Assembly (NCBI GenBank): GCA_018240025.1
Contig: JAFEGM010000007.1
Location: 62,001 to 126,000 of the forward strand
Reading direction: 5' to 3'
From: Verrucomicrobiota bacterium
GTDB taxonomy: Bacteria; Verrucomicrobiota; Verrucomicrobiia; Chthoniobacterales; SZAS-18
DNA: 64,000 nt
Shown in pieces: positions 24,350 through 33,531 of the stretch (its first letter is position 1; every line of letters starts with the position of its first letter). The notes beneath the pieces are model-generated. The model searched no databases, had not been told where the DNA came from, and saw only the letters and a program-made list of their open reading frames with translations. Position numbers and translations under genes: made by a program.

Positions 24350-25024
24350 TCAGCGCAGGGCCAGCAGCGCCAGCATGCGGCCGGTTTGACCGAGATCGCG
24401 CCGATAGGAGTAATAACGCCCGGCGTCCGCGTGCGTGTCCGTCCCGCAATCGTGCACCTTGGTCACCCCGGCCGATTTCGCTTGCTCGAGAATGAGCGCC
24501 GCGAGATCGATCTCGAAGGCCGGCACGCGAATGCACGGAGAAATCTGCAGGATCACATCCGCCGGATTGCAGCCGAAGCTGTGCTTCATGGCCTGGATGG
24601 AGTTGGCCACGATCCCTTTCTCCGCGCCTTTGCGCCCGGCGTGGACCAGACCGACGACGTGCCGGAGCGGGTCGACCAGATAAACCGCGGCGCAGTCGGC
24701 CACGTGAATGCCGAGACAGTGGTGCTGATCGGTCACGAGCGCGTCGACGCCGCGCAGCGGTCCCGGTGGCAGAGTGGTCTCGGCGTCGACCACCGCCACT
24801 TCCGCGCCGTGCACCTGCTCGGCGGTGATGAACGGCCGACGCTCGAGCGCCAGCATCCGCCGAGCCAGGCGATGCGCGGCTTCCAGGCGTTCCAGGACGG
24901 TCGCGCGGTCGGCCACGACGTCGATGTCCGGCACGCGGCGTACGAAACCGTGCACGACCGTCTTGGTGTACGTGGCCAGAATCGGGAAATGCTCGATGAG
25001 CGCTGCGTCCATGTCGGGGCGCAT
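24350..25024 (-). CDS. pgeF: YfiH/PgeF-type multicopper-oxidase-fold protein
   Basis: A 224-residue protein of the YfiH (peptidoglycan editing factor/purine nucleosidase phosphorylase) family. Conserved zinc-site blocks are present: EQVHG, VADCAAVYL and LVHAGRKGAEKG, then SPCIRVPAFEID and a C-terminal YYSYRRD. The third block normally reads HAGWRG; here HAGRK, a notable change next to the catalytic histidine. The start could be the ATG at 25024 or 25012; neither has an ideally spaced Shine-Dalgarno. Family members remove mis-incorporated residues from muropeptide precursors or phosphorolyse purine nucleosides. It is divergent from the DUF1800 gene across 74 nt and precedes the sensor kinase. 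Confidence 0.82.
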   Translation of the reverse strand: MRPDMDAALIEHFPILATYTKTVVHGFVRRVPDIDVVADRATVLERLEAAHRLARRMLALERRPFITAEQVHGAEVAVVDAETTLPPGPLRGVDALVTDQHHCLGIHVADCAAVYLVDPLRHVVGLVHAGRKGAEKGIVANSIQAMKHSFGCNPADVILQISPCIRVPAFEIDLAALILEQAKSAGVTKVHDCGTDTHADAGRYYSYRRDLGQTGRMLALLALR

Positions 25025-25098
25025 TCTTCCAGCCGCCCGCTGAATCTCAAGCGCATCGTGCAGCCGCAACCGCCGCACTCCGCCGGGGTTTCATCGGC

Positions 25099-26604
25099 AT
25101 GCTCGCCCCGCTGCCCCCGGCCCGTTGGAACCGCGCCTGTGCTGCGCACCTGCTCCGCCGCGCCGGCTTCGGCGGGCCGCCGGCGCAGGTCGATGCGCTC
25201 TGCGCCCTCGGCCCCGACGCCGCGGTGCGGGCGCTCGTCGACGGTCCGCAGCCCGCCCGCCTGCCCGCGGCCCCCGCCTGGGCCAAGCCGCAGGACCTGC
25301 GAGCCCGGCGCGAGGCCATGCTCGATGTCGCCAGTCTCGCTGGCGCGCTTTCCGGGGCTGCAGAGATCCAGCGGCGCTTCCAGCGCGACACCCGCCGGGA
25401 GGAATTCGCCCGCACCCGCGAACTGGCCTGGTGGTGGCTGCGGGAGATGCGCACGACCAACGACCCGCTGCGGGAGAAGCTGACGCTCTTTTGGCACGGG
25501 CACTTCGCGACCAGCGTGCAGAAGGTGCGCAACGCCTACTGGATGTGGCTGCAGAACGACACGCTGCGGCGCCACGCGCGCGGCCCGTTCGGCGCGCTGG
25601 TCAAGGCTATCTCGCGCGATCCCGCCATGATCCTCTGGCTGGATCTGCGCGAGAGCCGGGCCGTGCACCCGAACGAGAACTTCGCCCGCGAACTGATGGA
25701 GCTCTTCACCCTCGGCGAGGGCCATTACACCGAGAAGGACGTGACCGAGGCGGCGCGCGCCTTCACCGGCTACCGCATTCAGCCTGAAACCCAGGGCTTC
25801 CGTTTCGCCCGCTTCGAGCACGACGCCGGCGAGAAGGAAATCTTCGGTCGGCGCGGTCGGCACGACGGCGATGCGGTCATCGACCTGATCCTCGCCCAGC
25901 CCGCCTGCGCACGATTCCTGGCCGGCAAGCTCTGGACCTTCTTCACCGGCGAAACGCCCGCGCCCGCGCTGCTTGAGCAGCTGGCCACGACCTGGCGGAA
26001 TACAGGGGGCGAGACGGCCGCGTTTCTCCGCCAGGTCTTCCGCAGCGAGGAGTTCTACGCTGCGCGGATCGTCGGCGCGCAGATCAAGAGCCCGATCCAT
26101 TGGCTCGTCTCGAACGCGCGCCTCTTCGAGTCCGACTACCCTTCCCCGCTCGTCGCGCTCTTCGCCATGCGTCAGCTCGGGCAAATCCTCTTTCTGCCCC
26201 CGAGCGTGAAGGGCTGGGACGGCGAGCGGGCCTGGATCTCCACCTCCACGTTGCTCGCGCGCTACAATCTGGCTGCTCTCTTCGTGGAACCTCCGCCGCC
26301 CGGGGCGCAGGCGGCGATGCAGCAGGCCGTGCGCGACCTCGGCTACGAGATGGACGACGACCTCGCCCAGACGAAAGCCGCCGGACCGGTTGACCTCACG
26401 CGTCTGGTCAGCGCCGACGTTCGCCGCGATCCCGCCGCGCTGGTCGATCAACTCGCCGCGCGGCTTTTCGCCGGCCCCCTGCCCGCCCGCGAGCGGGAGG
26501 CCTTCCTCGCCTTCCTGCGGCAGAAACCCGCTCCGCCCGACGACGCCACGCTGCGTTCGCTCCTGCACCTCATGCTGAGCACGCCGCATTTCCAACTCTG
26601 CTGA
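25099..26604 (+). CDS. DUF1800 domain protein
   Basis: A 501-residue protein starting MLAPLPPARWNRACAAHLLR. It shows the family's run of motifs: HLLRRAGFGG, WWWLREM, EKLTLFWHGHFATS (a conserved WHxHFA element), HPNENFARELMELFTLG, EKDVTEAARAFTG, and the C-terminal VKGWDGERAWIS. No signal peptide is apparent, unlike many relatives that are exported. It is followed after 2 nt by a DUF1501 protein; the pair is widespread in Planctomycetes, Verrucomicrobia and Proteobacteria, but neither has an established biochemical role. DUF1501 members belong to the alkaline-phosphatase/sulfatase fold, so an exported hydrolase pathway is a reasonable but unproven guess. Confidence 0.9.
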   Translation: MLAPLPPARWNRACAAHLLRRAGFGGPPAQVDALCALGPDAAVRALVDGPQPARLPAAPAWAKPQDLRARREAMLDVASLAGALSGAAEIQRRFQRDTRREEFARTRELAWWWLREMRTTNDPLREKLTLFWHGHFATSVQKVRNAYWMWLQNDTLRRHARGPFGALVKAISRDPAMILWLDLRESRAVHPNENFARELMELFTLGEGHYTEKDVTEAARAFTGYRIQPETQGFRFARFEHDAGEKEIFGRRGRHDGDAVIDLILAQPACARFLAGKLWTFFTGETPAPALLEQLATTWRNTGGETAAFLRQVFRSEEFYAARIVGAQIKSPIHWLVSNARLFESDYPSPLVALFAMRQLGQILFLPPSVKGWDGERAWISTSTLLARYNLAALFVEPPPPGAQAAMQQAVRDLGYEMDDDLAQTKAAGPVDLTRLVSADVRRDPAALVDQLAARLFAGPLPAREREAFLAFLRQKPAPPDDATLRSLLHLMLSTPHFQLC

Positions 26605-26606
26605 TC

Positions 26607-27950
26607 ATGGCTGCCCAAACCCTGCACACCCGCCGCTCGTTTCTGCGCACCGCCGCGCTCGGCGCCGCCGCCGCCTGGACGCTGCCGGCTTTCCTCGACC
26701 GCACGTTCTTCACGCTCGATGCGCTGGCCGCCGATCGCGCGGTGCAGACGCCGACCGGGCGCGATGCGCCGATTCTCGTCGTCTTGCAGCTGGCGGGAGG
26801 CAATGACGGCCTCAACACGCTGATCCCGTTCGCGGACGACGCGTATCGCCGCGCGCGGTCCACGCTCGCCTTGGCGGCCGATCGCACGCTGAAGCTGAAC
26901 GACGCGCTGGGGCTGCATCCGAGCCTGGCCCCGCTGAAGTCGCTCTACGATGCGGGCCATCTCGGCATCGTGCAGGGCGTCGGCTATCCGAATCCCAACC
27001 GTTCGCATTTTCGCTCTACCGAAATCTGGCAGACCGCCAGCGAGGCGCAGGAATACCGGGCCACCGGCTGGCTGGGATCGTACTTCGATCACGCCTGCGC
27101 GGGAGCCGATCCCACGGTCGGTGTGGCCATCGGCGGACTGGCGCCACAGGCTTTCGCCGCGCGCCGCCCCACCGGCGTCAACTTCGCCCGGCCCGAGCAG
27201 TTTCGCTGGATCAGTCGGGACCGCGCGGCGGACGGTGCCGGCGCGAGCGAGCGCATTTTCCGCGAGCTCAATGCGCCGGCCGACTTCGCGGAGGCGGGCT
27301 CCAGTCGGGACAGCGACGCCGGTGGCAGCATTGGCGCGCTGGGCGGGCTCCGCGGAGCCGGGGGCGGCAGCTCGCTCGATTTCCTCGAGCGCACCGCGCT
27401 CGACGCTACGCTCAGCAGCGACCAGGTGCTGGCCATCGCGCGCCGAACGAAGCCGCTGGTGCGCTATCCGGGCGGACGCCTGAGCGAGAGCCTGAGCCTG
27501 GTCGGGCGGATGATCGCGGGCGGCCTGCCGACCCGCGTCTACTACGTCAGCCTGGGCGGCTTCGACACCCACCAGAACCAGCTCGGCGCGCACGAGCGTC
27601 TGCTGGGCGAACTGGCCGAGGCCACCGCCGCGTTTGCCGCCGACCTGAAGGCACAGGGGAACTTCGAGCGCGTCCTGCTCATGACCTTCAGCGAGTTCGG
27701 CCGCCGCGTGGCGCAGAATGCGAGCGGCGGCACAGACCATGGCGCGGCCGCGCCACTCTTCTTCATGGGAGGTCGGATCCGGCCGGGCCTGCACGGGCGC
27801 GCACCGAGTCTGACCGATCTGAATCAGGGCGACCTCAAACACACGGTCGACTTCCGCGCCGTCTACGCCGCGGTGCTCGAGCAATGGCTCGGCGTGCCGA
27901 GCGCCCCGATCCTCGGCCGCGCCTTTGCGGCCCCGCGCCTGGTGGCCTGA
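26607..27950 (+). CDS. DUF1501 exported protein (Tat signal)
   Basis: A 447-residue protein with a twin-arginine signal: TRRSFLRTAALGAAAAWTLP, so it is probably folded with cofactor in the cytoplasm before export. The mature part carries family motifs LVVLQLAGGNDGLNTLIPF, GVGYPNPNRSHFRSTEIWQT, YYVSLGGFDTHQNQ and MTFSEFGRRVAQNASGGTDHG, which hold the conserved acidic and His residues of the sulfatase-like metal site. It starts 2 nt after the DUF1800 stop and the two are surely cotranscribed. A variable insert lies around residues 215-260 (Gly/Ala-rich). Its 3' end converges with the membrane glycosyltransferase gene, only 7 nt apart. Confidence 0.92.
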   Translation: MAAQTLHTRRSFLRTAALGAAAAWTLPAFLDRTFFTLDALAADRAVQTPTGRDAPILVVLQLAGGNDGLNTLIPFADDAYRRARSTLALAADRTLKLNDALGLHPSLAPLKSLYDAGHLGIVQGVGYPNPNRSHFRSTEIWQTASEAQEYRATGWLGSYFDHACAGADPTVGVAIGGLAPQAFAARRPTGVNFARPEQFRWISRDRAADGAGASERIFRELNAPADFAEAGSSRDSDAGGSIGALGGLRGAGGGSSLDFLERTALDATLSSDQVLAIARRTKPLVRYPGGRLSESLSLVGRMIAGGLPTRVYYVSLGGFDTHQNQLGAHERLLGELAEATAAFAADLKAQGNFERVLLMTFSEFGRRVAQNASGGTDHGAAAPLFFMGGRIRPGLHGRAPSLTDLNQGDLKHTVDFRAVYAAVLEQWLGVPSAPILGRAFAAPRLVA

Positions 27951-27957
27951 GCGGGGC

Positions 27958-29517
27958 TCAGCGCGTCCATTCCCACGATAGGCCGTTGCCCAGCGGCTGC
28001 CCGCGTCCGTCGCCGAACAGCGCCAGGCGCCGCACCGGCGCCGTCTCGGGCGTCGGCGGTCGCTGCCATTCACGCCAGCGGACATAGCGGCGCAGCAGCG
28101 GCACATCGACATACCAGCGCCAATTCCAGCCCGCGGGCGGCTGGAAGCCGTCATCCAGGAGTTCGATCCTCGCGCCCTCGCCGGCCGCGGCGCGCAGCGC
28201 CCGATCCACCCGTTCGAGATTGCGGAAACTGCCGAGGAAGCGCGGCCCGGCGTCGATCTGCCGGCCTTGGAAACGATACTGCGCGGGGACGAACCAGACG
28301 TTCCCAAGGATGACCAGACCCGCCAGCGCAGGCAGCCCGCCGAGCAAGCCGCCGCGGGAGCGAAGGTGCTCCAGCCCTGCGCCGGCCAGCGCGAAGAGAG
28401 CAGGCAGAATGACCAGGCAATAGCGCGGTCGGAAGTCGACCTCCAGCAGGACCCCGGTGACCAGCGAGAGTACGATCAGCAGCGCGAGGAAGAACGGGCC
28501 CGGCGCCCGAGCATAGATGGCCCGCGGTCCGCCGCCCGCGCGCAGAGCGCGTCCGACCAGCCAGGCCGCGCCGACCACGGCGGCCAGTGCTACGACGGCC
28601 GACGTTCCGACCAGCAGGCCATAGCCCAGGGGCCCGCCGAGCGTCTGCCGCTGCAGCTCCAGCAGCTCCGCGTCGGTGTAGAGCGACCGCGGCGCCCAGT
28701 GGCTGAGGAGAAAGCGCGCGGGGGAGATCAACGCGGCCAGCGGCTCGAAGGAACGTTCCGCCGTGGCCGCTCCGAACATCGCGCGGGTATTCGCCCAGCC
28801 CTCCCGAGCGTCGCCCAGCAGGTAGGGGCCGGTCACCAGGATGCCCCCGAGGAATCCCACCGCTGCCCAGCCGCCGTGCAGACGCCGCGCGCCGAGCCAG
28901 ACCAAAGCCACGACCGCGGGCAGCAGGAAGACCACCGACATGTGAATCTGTAGCAGCAGCGCGCACAGCACCGGGACGGCGGCGATCGCCCGCGATCGCT
29001 CGGTCCCGGTCACCTCCCACAGCGCCAGCGCCAGCGCGCCGCCGAGCAGCGGAGCTAGGGCGGGATTGTAGATCACCACCGAGTTCTGCACGGCCAGCGG
29101 CGAGACGGCCAGCAGCAGCGTCGCCCAGATCGCGGCGCGGTCGCCCACCGTGCGTCGGGCCAGGCTCCAGGTCAGTCCGATCGCGCCCACGTTTGCGGCC
29201 ACCAGGATCCACGCGATGGCCTCCGGCGAGCCGCCGACCCGCAGCGCGCCCGCGCAGACGAGCGTCCACGCGGGTCCGGGCAGCTTCGAGCCGGGCCGAA
29301 AGCGGGGCTGACCGAGGTGCCATCGGCCCTCGCCTCGCAGACAGTCGGTGGCCACCTCGACCGCCTCGAGCGCATCGCCCTGACCGCCGTCTGGATTGAG
29401 CGATTGCCCCCAGACGATCCCGGCCGCGCGCAGCAGAAAAGCCAGCAGCAGGATGGCGGCCAGAAGCCACGGCGAAGCAACTGCGCGCTCGTCGATGGGG
29501 AGGCGGCGCTCGGACAC
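27958..29517 (-). CDS. GT-C-type membrane glycosyltransferase (GT39/ArnT-like)
   Basis: A 519-residue membrane protein with about eleven hydrophobic spans. The start is the GTG at 29515-29517, fixed by a GGAGG 8 nt upstream. After a short cytoplasmic N-terminus and first span (WLLAAILLLAFLLRAAGIVW) comes the periplasmic loop NPDGGQGDALEAVEVATDC, placed where GT-C enzymes keep the catalytic acidic residue, followed by typical SLARRTVGDRAAIWATLLLA and LLLQIHMSVVFLLPAV segments. The C-terminus is a soluble domain of about 95 residues. Such enzymes transfer sugars from polyprenyl-phosphate to lipids or proteins at the outer face of the membrane. The donor and acceptor are unknown. It is divergent from the DNA glycosylase gene. 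Confidence 0.78.
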   Translation of the reverse strand: MSERRLPIDERAVASPWLLAAILLLAFLLRAAGIVWGQSLNPDGGQGDALEAVEVATDCLRGEGRWHLGQPRFRPGSKLPGPAWTLVCAGALRVGGSPEAIAWILVAANVGAIGLTWSLARRTVGDRAAIWATLLLAVSPLAVQNSVVIYNPALAPLLGGALALALWEVTGTERSRAIAAVPVLCALLLQIHMSVVFLLPAVVALVWLGARRLHGGWAAVGFLGGILVTGPYLLGDAREGWANTRAMFGAATAERSFEPLAALISPARFLLSHWAPRSLYTDAELLELQRQTLGGPLGYGLLVGTSAVVALAAVVGAAWLVGRALRAGGGPRAIYARAPGPFFLALLIVLSLVTGVLLEVDFRPRYCLVILPALFALAGAGLEHLRSRGGLLGGLPALAGLVILGNVWFVPAQYRFQGRQIDAGPRFLGSFRNLERVDRALRAAAGEGARIELLDDGFQPPAGWNWRWYVDVPLLRRYVRWREWQRPPTPETAPVRRLALFGDGRGQPLGNGLSWEWTR

Positions 29518-29525
29518 CGGCGCGA

Positions 29526-29530
29526 CCTCC
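29526..29530 (-). promoter_or_regulatory. Ribosome binding site fixing the GTG start at 29517
   Basis: GGAGG (minus strand) lies 8 nt before the GTG at 29515-29517. It decides against longer in-frame starts that would add Arg-rich sequence to the membrane glycosyltransferase. Confidence 0.8.
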
Positions 29531-29597
29531 CACGTCTGGGGTCGCGGGGCAATGCGGATTCGCTTGTTCAATCGCGGGGCTGCGACGAGCGAACCAC

Positions 29598-30275
29598 GTG
29601 CCTCGCTCTTCCGCCGACCTTCCCGTCGACTTCGCCGCGCTGCCGCCGCTCGAGCGCGACTTCTACGCGCGACCGGTGCTGACCGTCGCGCGCGCCGCCA
29701 TTGGACAGTTGCTGGTGCACGTCTCGGCGGAAGGAGTCTGTGCCGGACGGATCGTGGAGACCGAGGCCTACCGCGGGCCGGAGGATCGGGCCGCACACTC
29801 CTACGGCGGCCGCCGCACTACGCGCACCGAGGTGATGTATGGCGCCCCGGGACTCGCGTACCTCTATTTCGTCTACGGCATGCATTGGCAGCTCAACCTC
29901 GTGACCACCCGCGAGGGCGCGCCAGAGGCGGTGTTGATTCGCGCCGTCGAACCGTTGGCTGGACTCGAGCTGATGGCCGAGCGCCGCGGCCTTGCGCCTT
30001 CCGACCGCCGTCTGACCAACGGCCCGGGCAAGCTCTGTCAAGCCTTCGGCCTGCAGCGCGCGCACTACGGCCACGACCTCACTCTTCCGGGCACGCTCTT
30101 CCTCGCAGCGGGTCCGCGCCGCCGCGGACGTGTGCTCCGCTCGCCGCGCATCGGCATCGACTACGCGGAGGGCTGGATCGACAAGCCCTGGCGCTTCCAT
30201 GAAGCCGACAATCCGTGGGTCAGTCGCCGGCCTTCTGGGTCAAATGACCCAGCGAGATCTGTCCGTTCGTCCTGA
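29598..30275 (+). CDS. mpg: 3-methyladenine DNA glycosylase (AAG/MPG family)
   Basis: A 225-residue base-excision repair enzyme that removes alkylated purines. Motifs are clear: PVLTVARAAIGQLLV, the catalytic IVETEAYRGPEDRAAHSYGG (the glutamate that activates water, plus the AxHSxxG segment), RTEVMYGAPGLAYLYFVYGM with the intercalating Tyr, HWQLNLVT, and NGPGKLCQAFG. The GTG at 29598 is the start; the first conserved block lies at the expected distance. The last 15 residues (Ser/Arg-rich) go beyond the usual end. It is divergent from the membrane glycosyltransferase, with 80 nt between the starts. Confidence 0.95.
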   Translation: MPRSSADLPVDFAALPPLERDFYARPVLTVARAAIGQLLVHVSAEGVCAGRIVETEAYRGPEDRAAHSYGGRRTTRTEVMYGAPGLAYLYFVYGMHWQLNLVTTREGAPEAVLIRAVEPLAGLELMAERRGLAPSDRRLTNGPGKLCQAFGLQRAHYGHDLTLPGTLFLAAGPRRRGRVLRSPRIGIDYAEGWIDKPWRFHEADNPWVSRRPSGSNDPARSVRSS

Positions 30276-30341
30276 ATCGTCCGCGCGGCTTGAGATCGAA
30301 ACCGCGGTCCCGAATCCTCCGGCCAATTGTCCCACCCGCCC

Positions 30342-31244
30342 ATGCGCCCCTCTCCCCTTCTTCTGTGCCTGCCGCTGTTCGCCAGTCCGCTCAGCGCCGG
30401 CCCCCGCAGCAGCGCCAACTACGCCATCACGGCGGAATCCTGCGGCAACGCGGGCCAGCGCGTCACCAGCGCCAACTACACCCACGACACCGCGCTCGGC
30501 GGCAGCGCCACGCTCGCCCGCTCGACTTCGGCGGACTACACGAACAAGTCGGGCTACGCGGGACAGCTGACCGATCCGACCGGCCTGCAGCTCGATGCAG
30601 CCAGCCTAAACATTGCGGAAAACGGCACGCTGCAGCTTGGCGCAGCCCAGGTGCAGGACGACGACACGACCACAGCCGTGAGCGCCAGCGCCGTGGCGTG
30701 GGCGGTCGCGGCCGGGCCCGTCACCGGCATCTCCGGCAGCGGACTGGCCACCGCGGGATCTGTGTATCAGAACACTTCCGCAACCGTGCAGGGCTCGCTG
30801 GCCGGGTTCACGGGGATGCTCAATCTGACCGTGCTCGACACGCTGCCCGACAACTTCGGCAGCTACGCGAACGACGGCATCGATGACTCCTGGCAGGTGC
30901 AGTACTTCGGCCTGAACAATCCGAGCGCCGCCCCGGGCGTCGATGCCAGCGGCACCGGCCAGACGAACCTCTTCAAGTTCGTGGCCGGGCTGCATCCGCT
31001 CGATGCCAACTCGCGCTTTGTGATCCGGGCCACTCCGGTCAGCGGCCAACCCGGTCAGAAGCAGATCTCGTTCAGTCCCGTGGTGGCCGGTCGTACCTAC
31101 ACGATCCGGGCCGCGCCCGACCTCACCAGCGGCACGTGGACGACGCTCAGCGGCGGCATCTCGGTCGTCGGTAACGAGGGCACGTTCCTCGATGTGAACG
31201 CCGGCGGCACGCGCCGGTTCTACGAGGTGCAGGTCACGCGCTGA
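30342..31244 (+). CDS. Exported hypothetical protein
   Basis: A 300-residue protein with a cleavable signal peptide (MRPSPLLLCLPLFASPLSAG). The N-terminal third has repeated SANY/SADYT elements (SSANYAITAE, TSANYTHDT, TSADYTNKSGYAGQ), a pattern seen in exported proteins that end in an immunoglobulin- or cadherin-like region. The middle has DNFGSYANDGIDDSWQVQYFG and a C-terminal beta-rich domain ending RFYEVQVTR, a layout common in verrucomicrobial surface proteins. Its function is unknown. It lies alone on the plus strand 66 nt after the DNA glycosylase gene and 56 nt before the AraC gene. Confidence 0.7.
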   Translation: MRPSPLLLCLPLFASPLSAGPRSSANYAITAESCGNAGQRVTSANYTHDTALGGSATLARSTSADYTNKSGYAGQLTDPTGLQLDAASLNIAENGTLQLGAAQVQDDDTTTAVSASAVAWAVAAGPVTGISGSGLATAGSVYQNTSATVQGSLAGFTGMLNLTVLDTLPDNFGSYANDGIDDSWQVQYFGLNNPSAAPGVDASGTGQTNLFKFVAGLHPLDANSRFVIRATPVSGQPGQKQISFSPVVAGRTYTIRAAPDLTSGTWTTLSGGISVVGNEGTFLDVNAGGTRRFYEVQVTR

Positions 31245-31300
31245 CGGAATCGGGGCTTGCCGGAGCGTCCGCTCGACCGCATGCCGGAAGATCTCCGCGC

Positions 31301-32194
31301 ATGAATCGCCGCACGATCCCCGCCTTCGGCATGAGTGCCGTGGGGCAGGGCTCGCTGCGCCAGCAGGGCATCACGGTCACTTCGCTGACCGACACCGTCC
31401 GCGATCCGGGCCGTCTGCAGCCGCATTACCACGACTTCTTCCAGCTCATGCTGCTGCAGGGGCGCGGCGGCGTGATGCACGACTTCCGCGACTACGAGGT
31501 GCGCGGGGCGATGCTGCTCTTCCTTGCGCCGGGGCAGGTTCACGCCCTGCGGCCGCGGCCGGGTTTCACGGCGCAGATTCTGTCCTTCACGCAGGCTTTC
31601 TTCGATTTCAATGCACCGCCACCGAGCGCGCTCTTCGAGCTGCCGTTCTACGATCCGGCGGCCAGCGCCTCGCACCTGCGGCTGCCGGTGCGGGCGCTCC
31701 CGCCGATCGTCGAAGTCTTCGCCGCCATGGCGCAGGAATTCCGCGCGGCCGAACGCGGCGCCGCCGAGGCGCTGCGGGCCTGGCTGCGTCTGCTCTTCGT
31801 GCGCATCGCCCGGGTCGTCGAGGTGCAGAGAGGCCCCGAGGATCGTCCCACCCGCGCCGCCGGGCTCGTGCGGCAATTCCAGCTAGCCGTCGAGCGGCAC
31901 TTCCGGGACGAGCGACCGCTGAGCGCCTACGCGAAGGAACTCGGCATCTCGCCCAATCACCTGAACGACGTCGTCCGGGAGGAGGTCGGACAGTCGGCCG
32001 GGTCCCTCATCCGCGCCCGGCGGGTGCTCGATGCCAAGCGCTCGCTCTCGCATTCCGACCTCAGCGTCTCAGAGATCGGCTACCAGCTCGGCTTCGCCGA
32101 TCCGTCCTACTTCGCGCGCTTCTTTCGCCGCGAGACTGGATCGAGCCCGGCGCAGTTTCGCGCCGCGATCCGAGAAAAATACCAGGCAGAATGA
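31301..32194 (+). CDS. AraC-family transcriptional regulator
   Basis: A 297-residue regulator. The N-terminal cupin-like effector domain (about residues 20-120) has HYHDFFQLMLLQGRGG and LFLAPGQVHALRP. The C-terminal double helix-turn-helix (about 190-290) shows PLSAYAKELGISPNHLNDVV and the family signature LSVSEIGYQLGFADPSYFAR, then FFRRETGSSPAQFR. Its stop overlaps the ATG of the efflux pump gene as ATGA at 32191-32194, so the two are translationally coupled, and it should be an activator of the pump in response to the pump's substrate. Promoter elements in the 56-nt gap upstream were not recognisable. Confidence 0.92.
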   Translation: MNRRTIPAFGMSAVGQGSLRQQGITVTSLTDTVRDPGRLQPHYHDFFQLMLLQGRGGVMHDFRDYEVRGAMLLFLAPGQVHALRPRPGFTAQILSFTQAFFDFNAPPPSALFELPFYDPAASASHLRLPVRALPPIVEVFAAMAQEFRAAERGAAEALRAWLRLLFVRIARVVEVQRGPEDRPTRAAGLVRQFQLAVERHFRDERPLSAYAKELGISPNHLNDVVREEVGQSAGSLIRARRVLDAKRSLSHSDLSVSEIGYQLGFADPSYFARFFRRETGSSPAQFRAAIREKYQAE

Positions 32195-33501
32195 GCCAAG
32201 TGCCCGACAGCTTCGTTGCCCGGGAGCAGCCCGATCCGAACTTGGGACCGATGAGTGCAGCCAGTCCTAGCCTCCCCTTGAAGCCCTCCGCGCCAGCCGC
32301 TGCGGCCCACCCGCCCGCACCGACCGTCTACCCGGTCCTGTTCGCCATCAGTCTTTCGCACGGTCTGAACGACACCATCCAGGCACTGCTCCCCGCGCTC
32401 TTTCCGGTGCTGAAGGATTCGCTCCAGCTCTCCTTCGCCCAACTCGGCTGGATCACCTTCGCCTTCTTCGCCACCGCCTCGGTGTTTCAGCCGCTGGTCG
32501 GCTGGCTGACCGACCGTCGGCCCATGCCGCGTTCGCTGCCGCTCGGCATGACGCTCATGCTGATCGGGCTCCTTTCGCTCGCGGGTGCCGGCAGCTACGG
32601 ACACGTGCTGCTCTCGGCTGTCGTCATCGGCCTGGGCTCGGCCATCTTCCATCCCGAGGCCTCCCGCGTCGCCTACCTGGCGGCCGGTCCGCGCCGGGGC
32701 CTGGCCCAGTCCCTCTTCCAGGTCGGCGGCAATGCGGGCAACGCGCTCGGACCGCTGCTCGCTGCGGCGGTCGTCGTGACCCGCGGCCAAGGCAGCGTGG
32801 CCTGGTTTTCGCTGGTCGCGCTCGCCGGCATGGTCGTGCTCTGGTTCATCGGCAACTGGCAGCGCCGCCATCGCGCCGCCAGCATCCGGCAGACTGCGGT
32901 CGCCTCCAGCGCCCGCGCACCGCTGCCGCCCCGACGAGTCGCGCTGGCGCTCGGAGTCCTCGTGGTCCTGATCTTCTCGAAGTACATCTATCTCGCCAGC
33001 ATGACGAACTACTATGTATTCTACCTGATTCATAAGTTCGGCACGCCGGTCCCGACCGCGCAGGTCTACCTCTTCGTCTATCTGGCCGCCATCGCCGCCG
33101 GTACCATCCTCGGCGGCCCCATCGGTGATCGCATCGGACGCCGCCGCGTCATCTGGGCCTCCATCCTGGGAGTGGCCCCGTTTTCGCTGGCGCTGCCGTA
33201 CGTCGGCGTGACGGCCACCGTGGCGCTGACGGTCTTGATCGGCCTCATTCTCGCCTCGGCCTTCTCGGCCATCGTGGTCTACGCCCAGGAGCTGCTGCCC
33301 GGCAAGGTCGGCATGATCGCGGGCCTCTTCTTCGGTCTGGCCTTTGGCACGGCCGGGCTGGGCTCGGCCGGACTCGGGCAGCTGGCCGATCGCACCAGCA
33401 TCGAATTCGTCTTCGAGGTCTGCGCCTGGCTGCCGCTGATCGGGCTGCTGACCGTCTTCCTGCCCGAGGTCGAAACGGCCGCGCAGAAGCGCACCGCGTA
33501 A
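32191..33501 (+). CDS. fsr: MFS efflux transporter, fosmidomycin-resistance (Fsr) type
   Basis: A 436-residue major-facilitator transporter with about twelve membrane spans. Fsr-like features are the early SLSHGLNDTIQALLPALFP, FQPLVGWLTDRRPMPRSLP after helix 2, GLGSAIFHPEASRVAY, and the second-half GGPIGDRIGRRRVIWAS. The N-terminal 45 residues are Pro/Ala-rich and variable. Proton-coupled export of small hydrophobic drugs such as fosmidomycin is the known function of E. coli Fsr; the physiological substrate here is unknown. It is coupled to the upstream AraC regulator by an ATGA overlap. An unrelated membrane protein follows 30 nt downstream. Confidence 0.9.
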   Translation: MSQVPDSFVAREQPDPNLGPMSAASPSLPLKPSAPAAAAHPPAPTVYPVLFAISLSHGLNDTIQALLPALFPVLKDSLQLSFAQLGWITFAFFATASVFQPLVGWLTDRRPMPRSLPLGMTLMLIGLLSLAGAGSYGHVLLSAVVIGLGSAIFHPEASRVAYLAAGPRRGLAQSLFQVGGNAGNALGPLLAAAVVVTRGQGSVAWFSLVALAGMVVLWFIGNWQRRHRAASIRQTAVASSARAPLPPRRVALALGVLVVLIFSKYIYLASMTNYYVFYLIHKFGTPVPTAQVYLFVYLAAIAAGTILGGPIGDRIGRRRVIWASILGVAPFSLALPYVGVTATVALTVLIGLILASAFSAIVVYAQELLPGKVGMIAGLFFGLAFGTAGLGSAGLGQLADRTSIEFVFEVCAWLPLIGLLTVFLPEVETAAQKRTA

Positions 33502-33531
33502 CCCCGCCGGGCGGCCGGTGTAAATGCCGGC

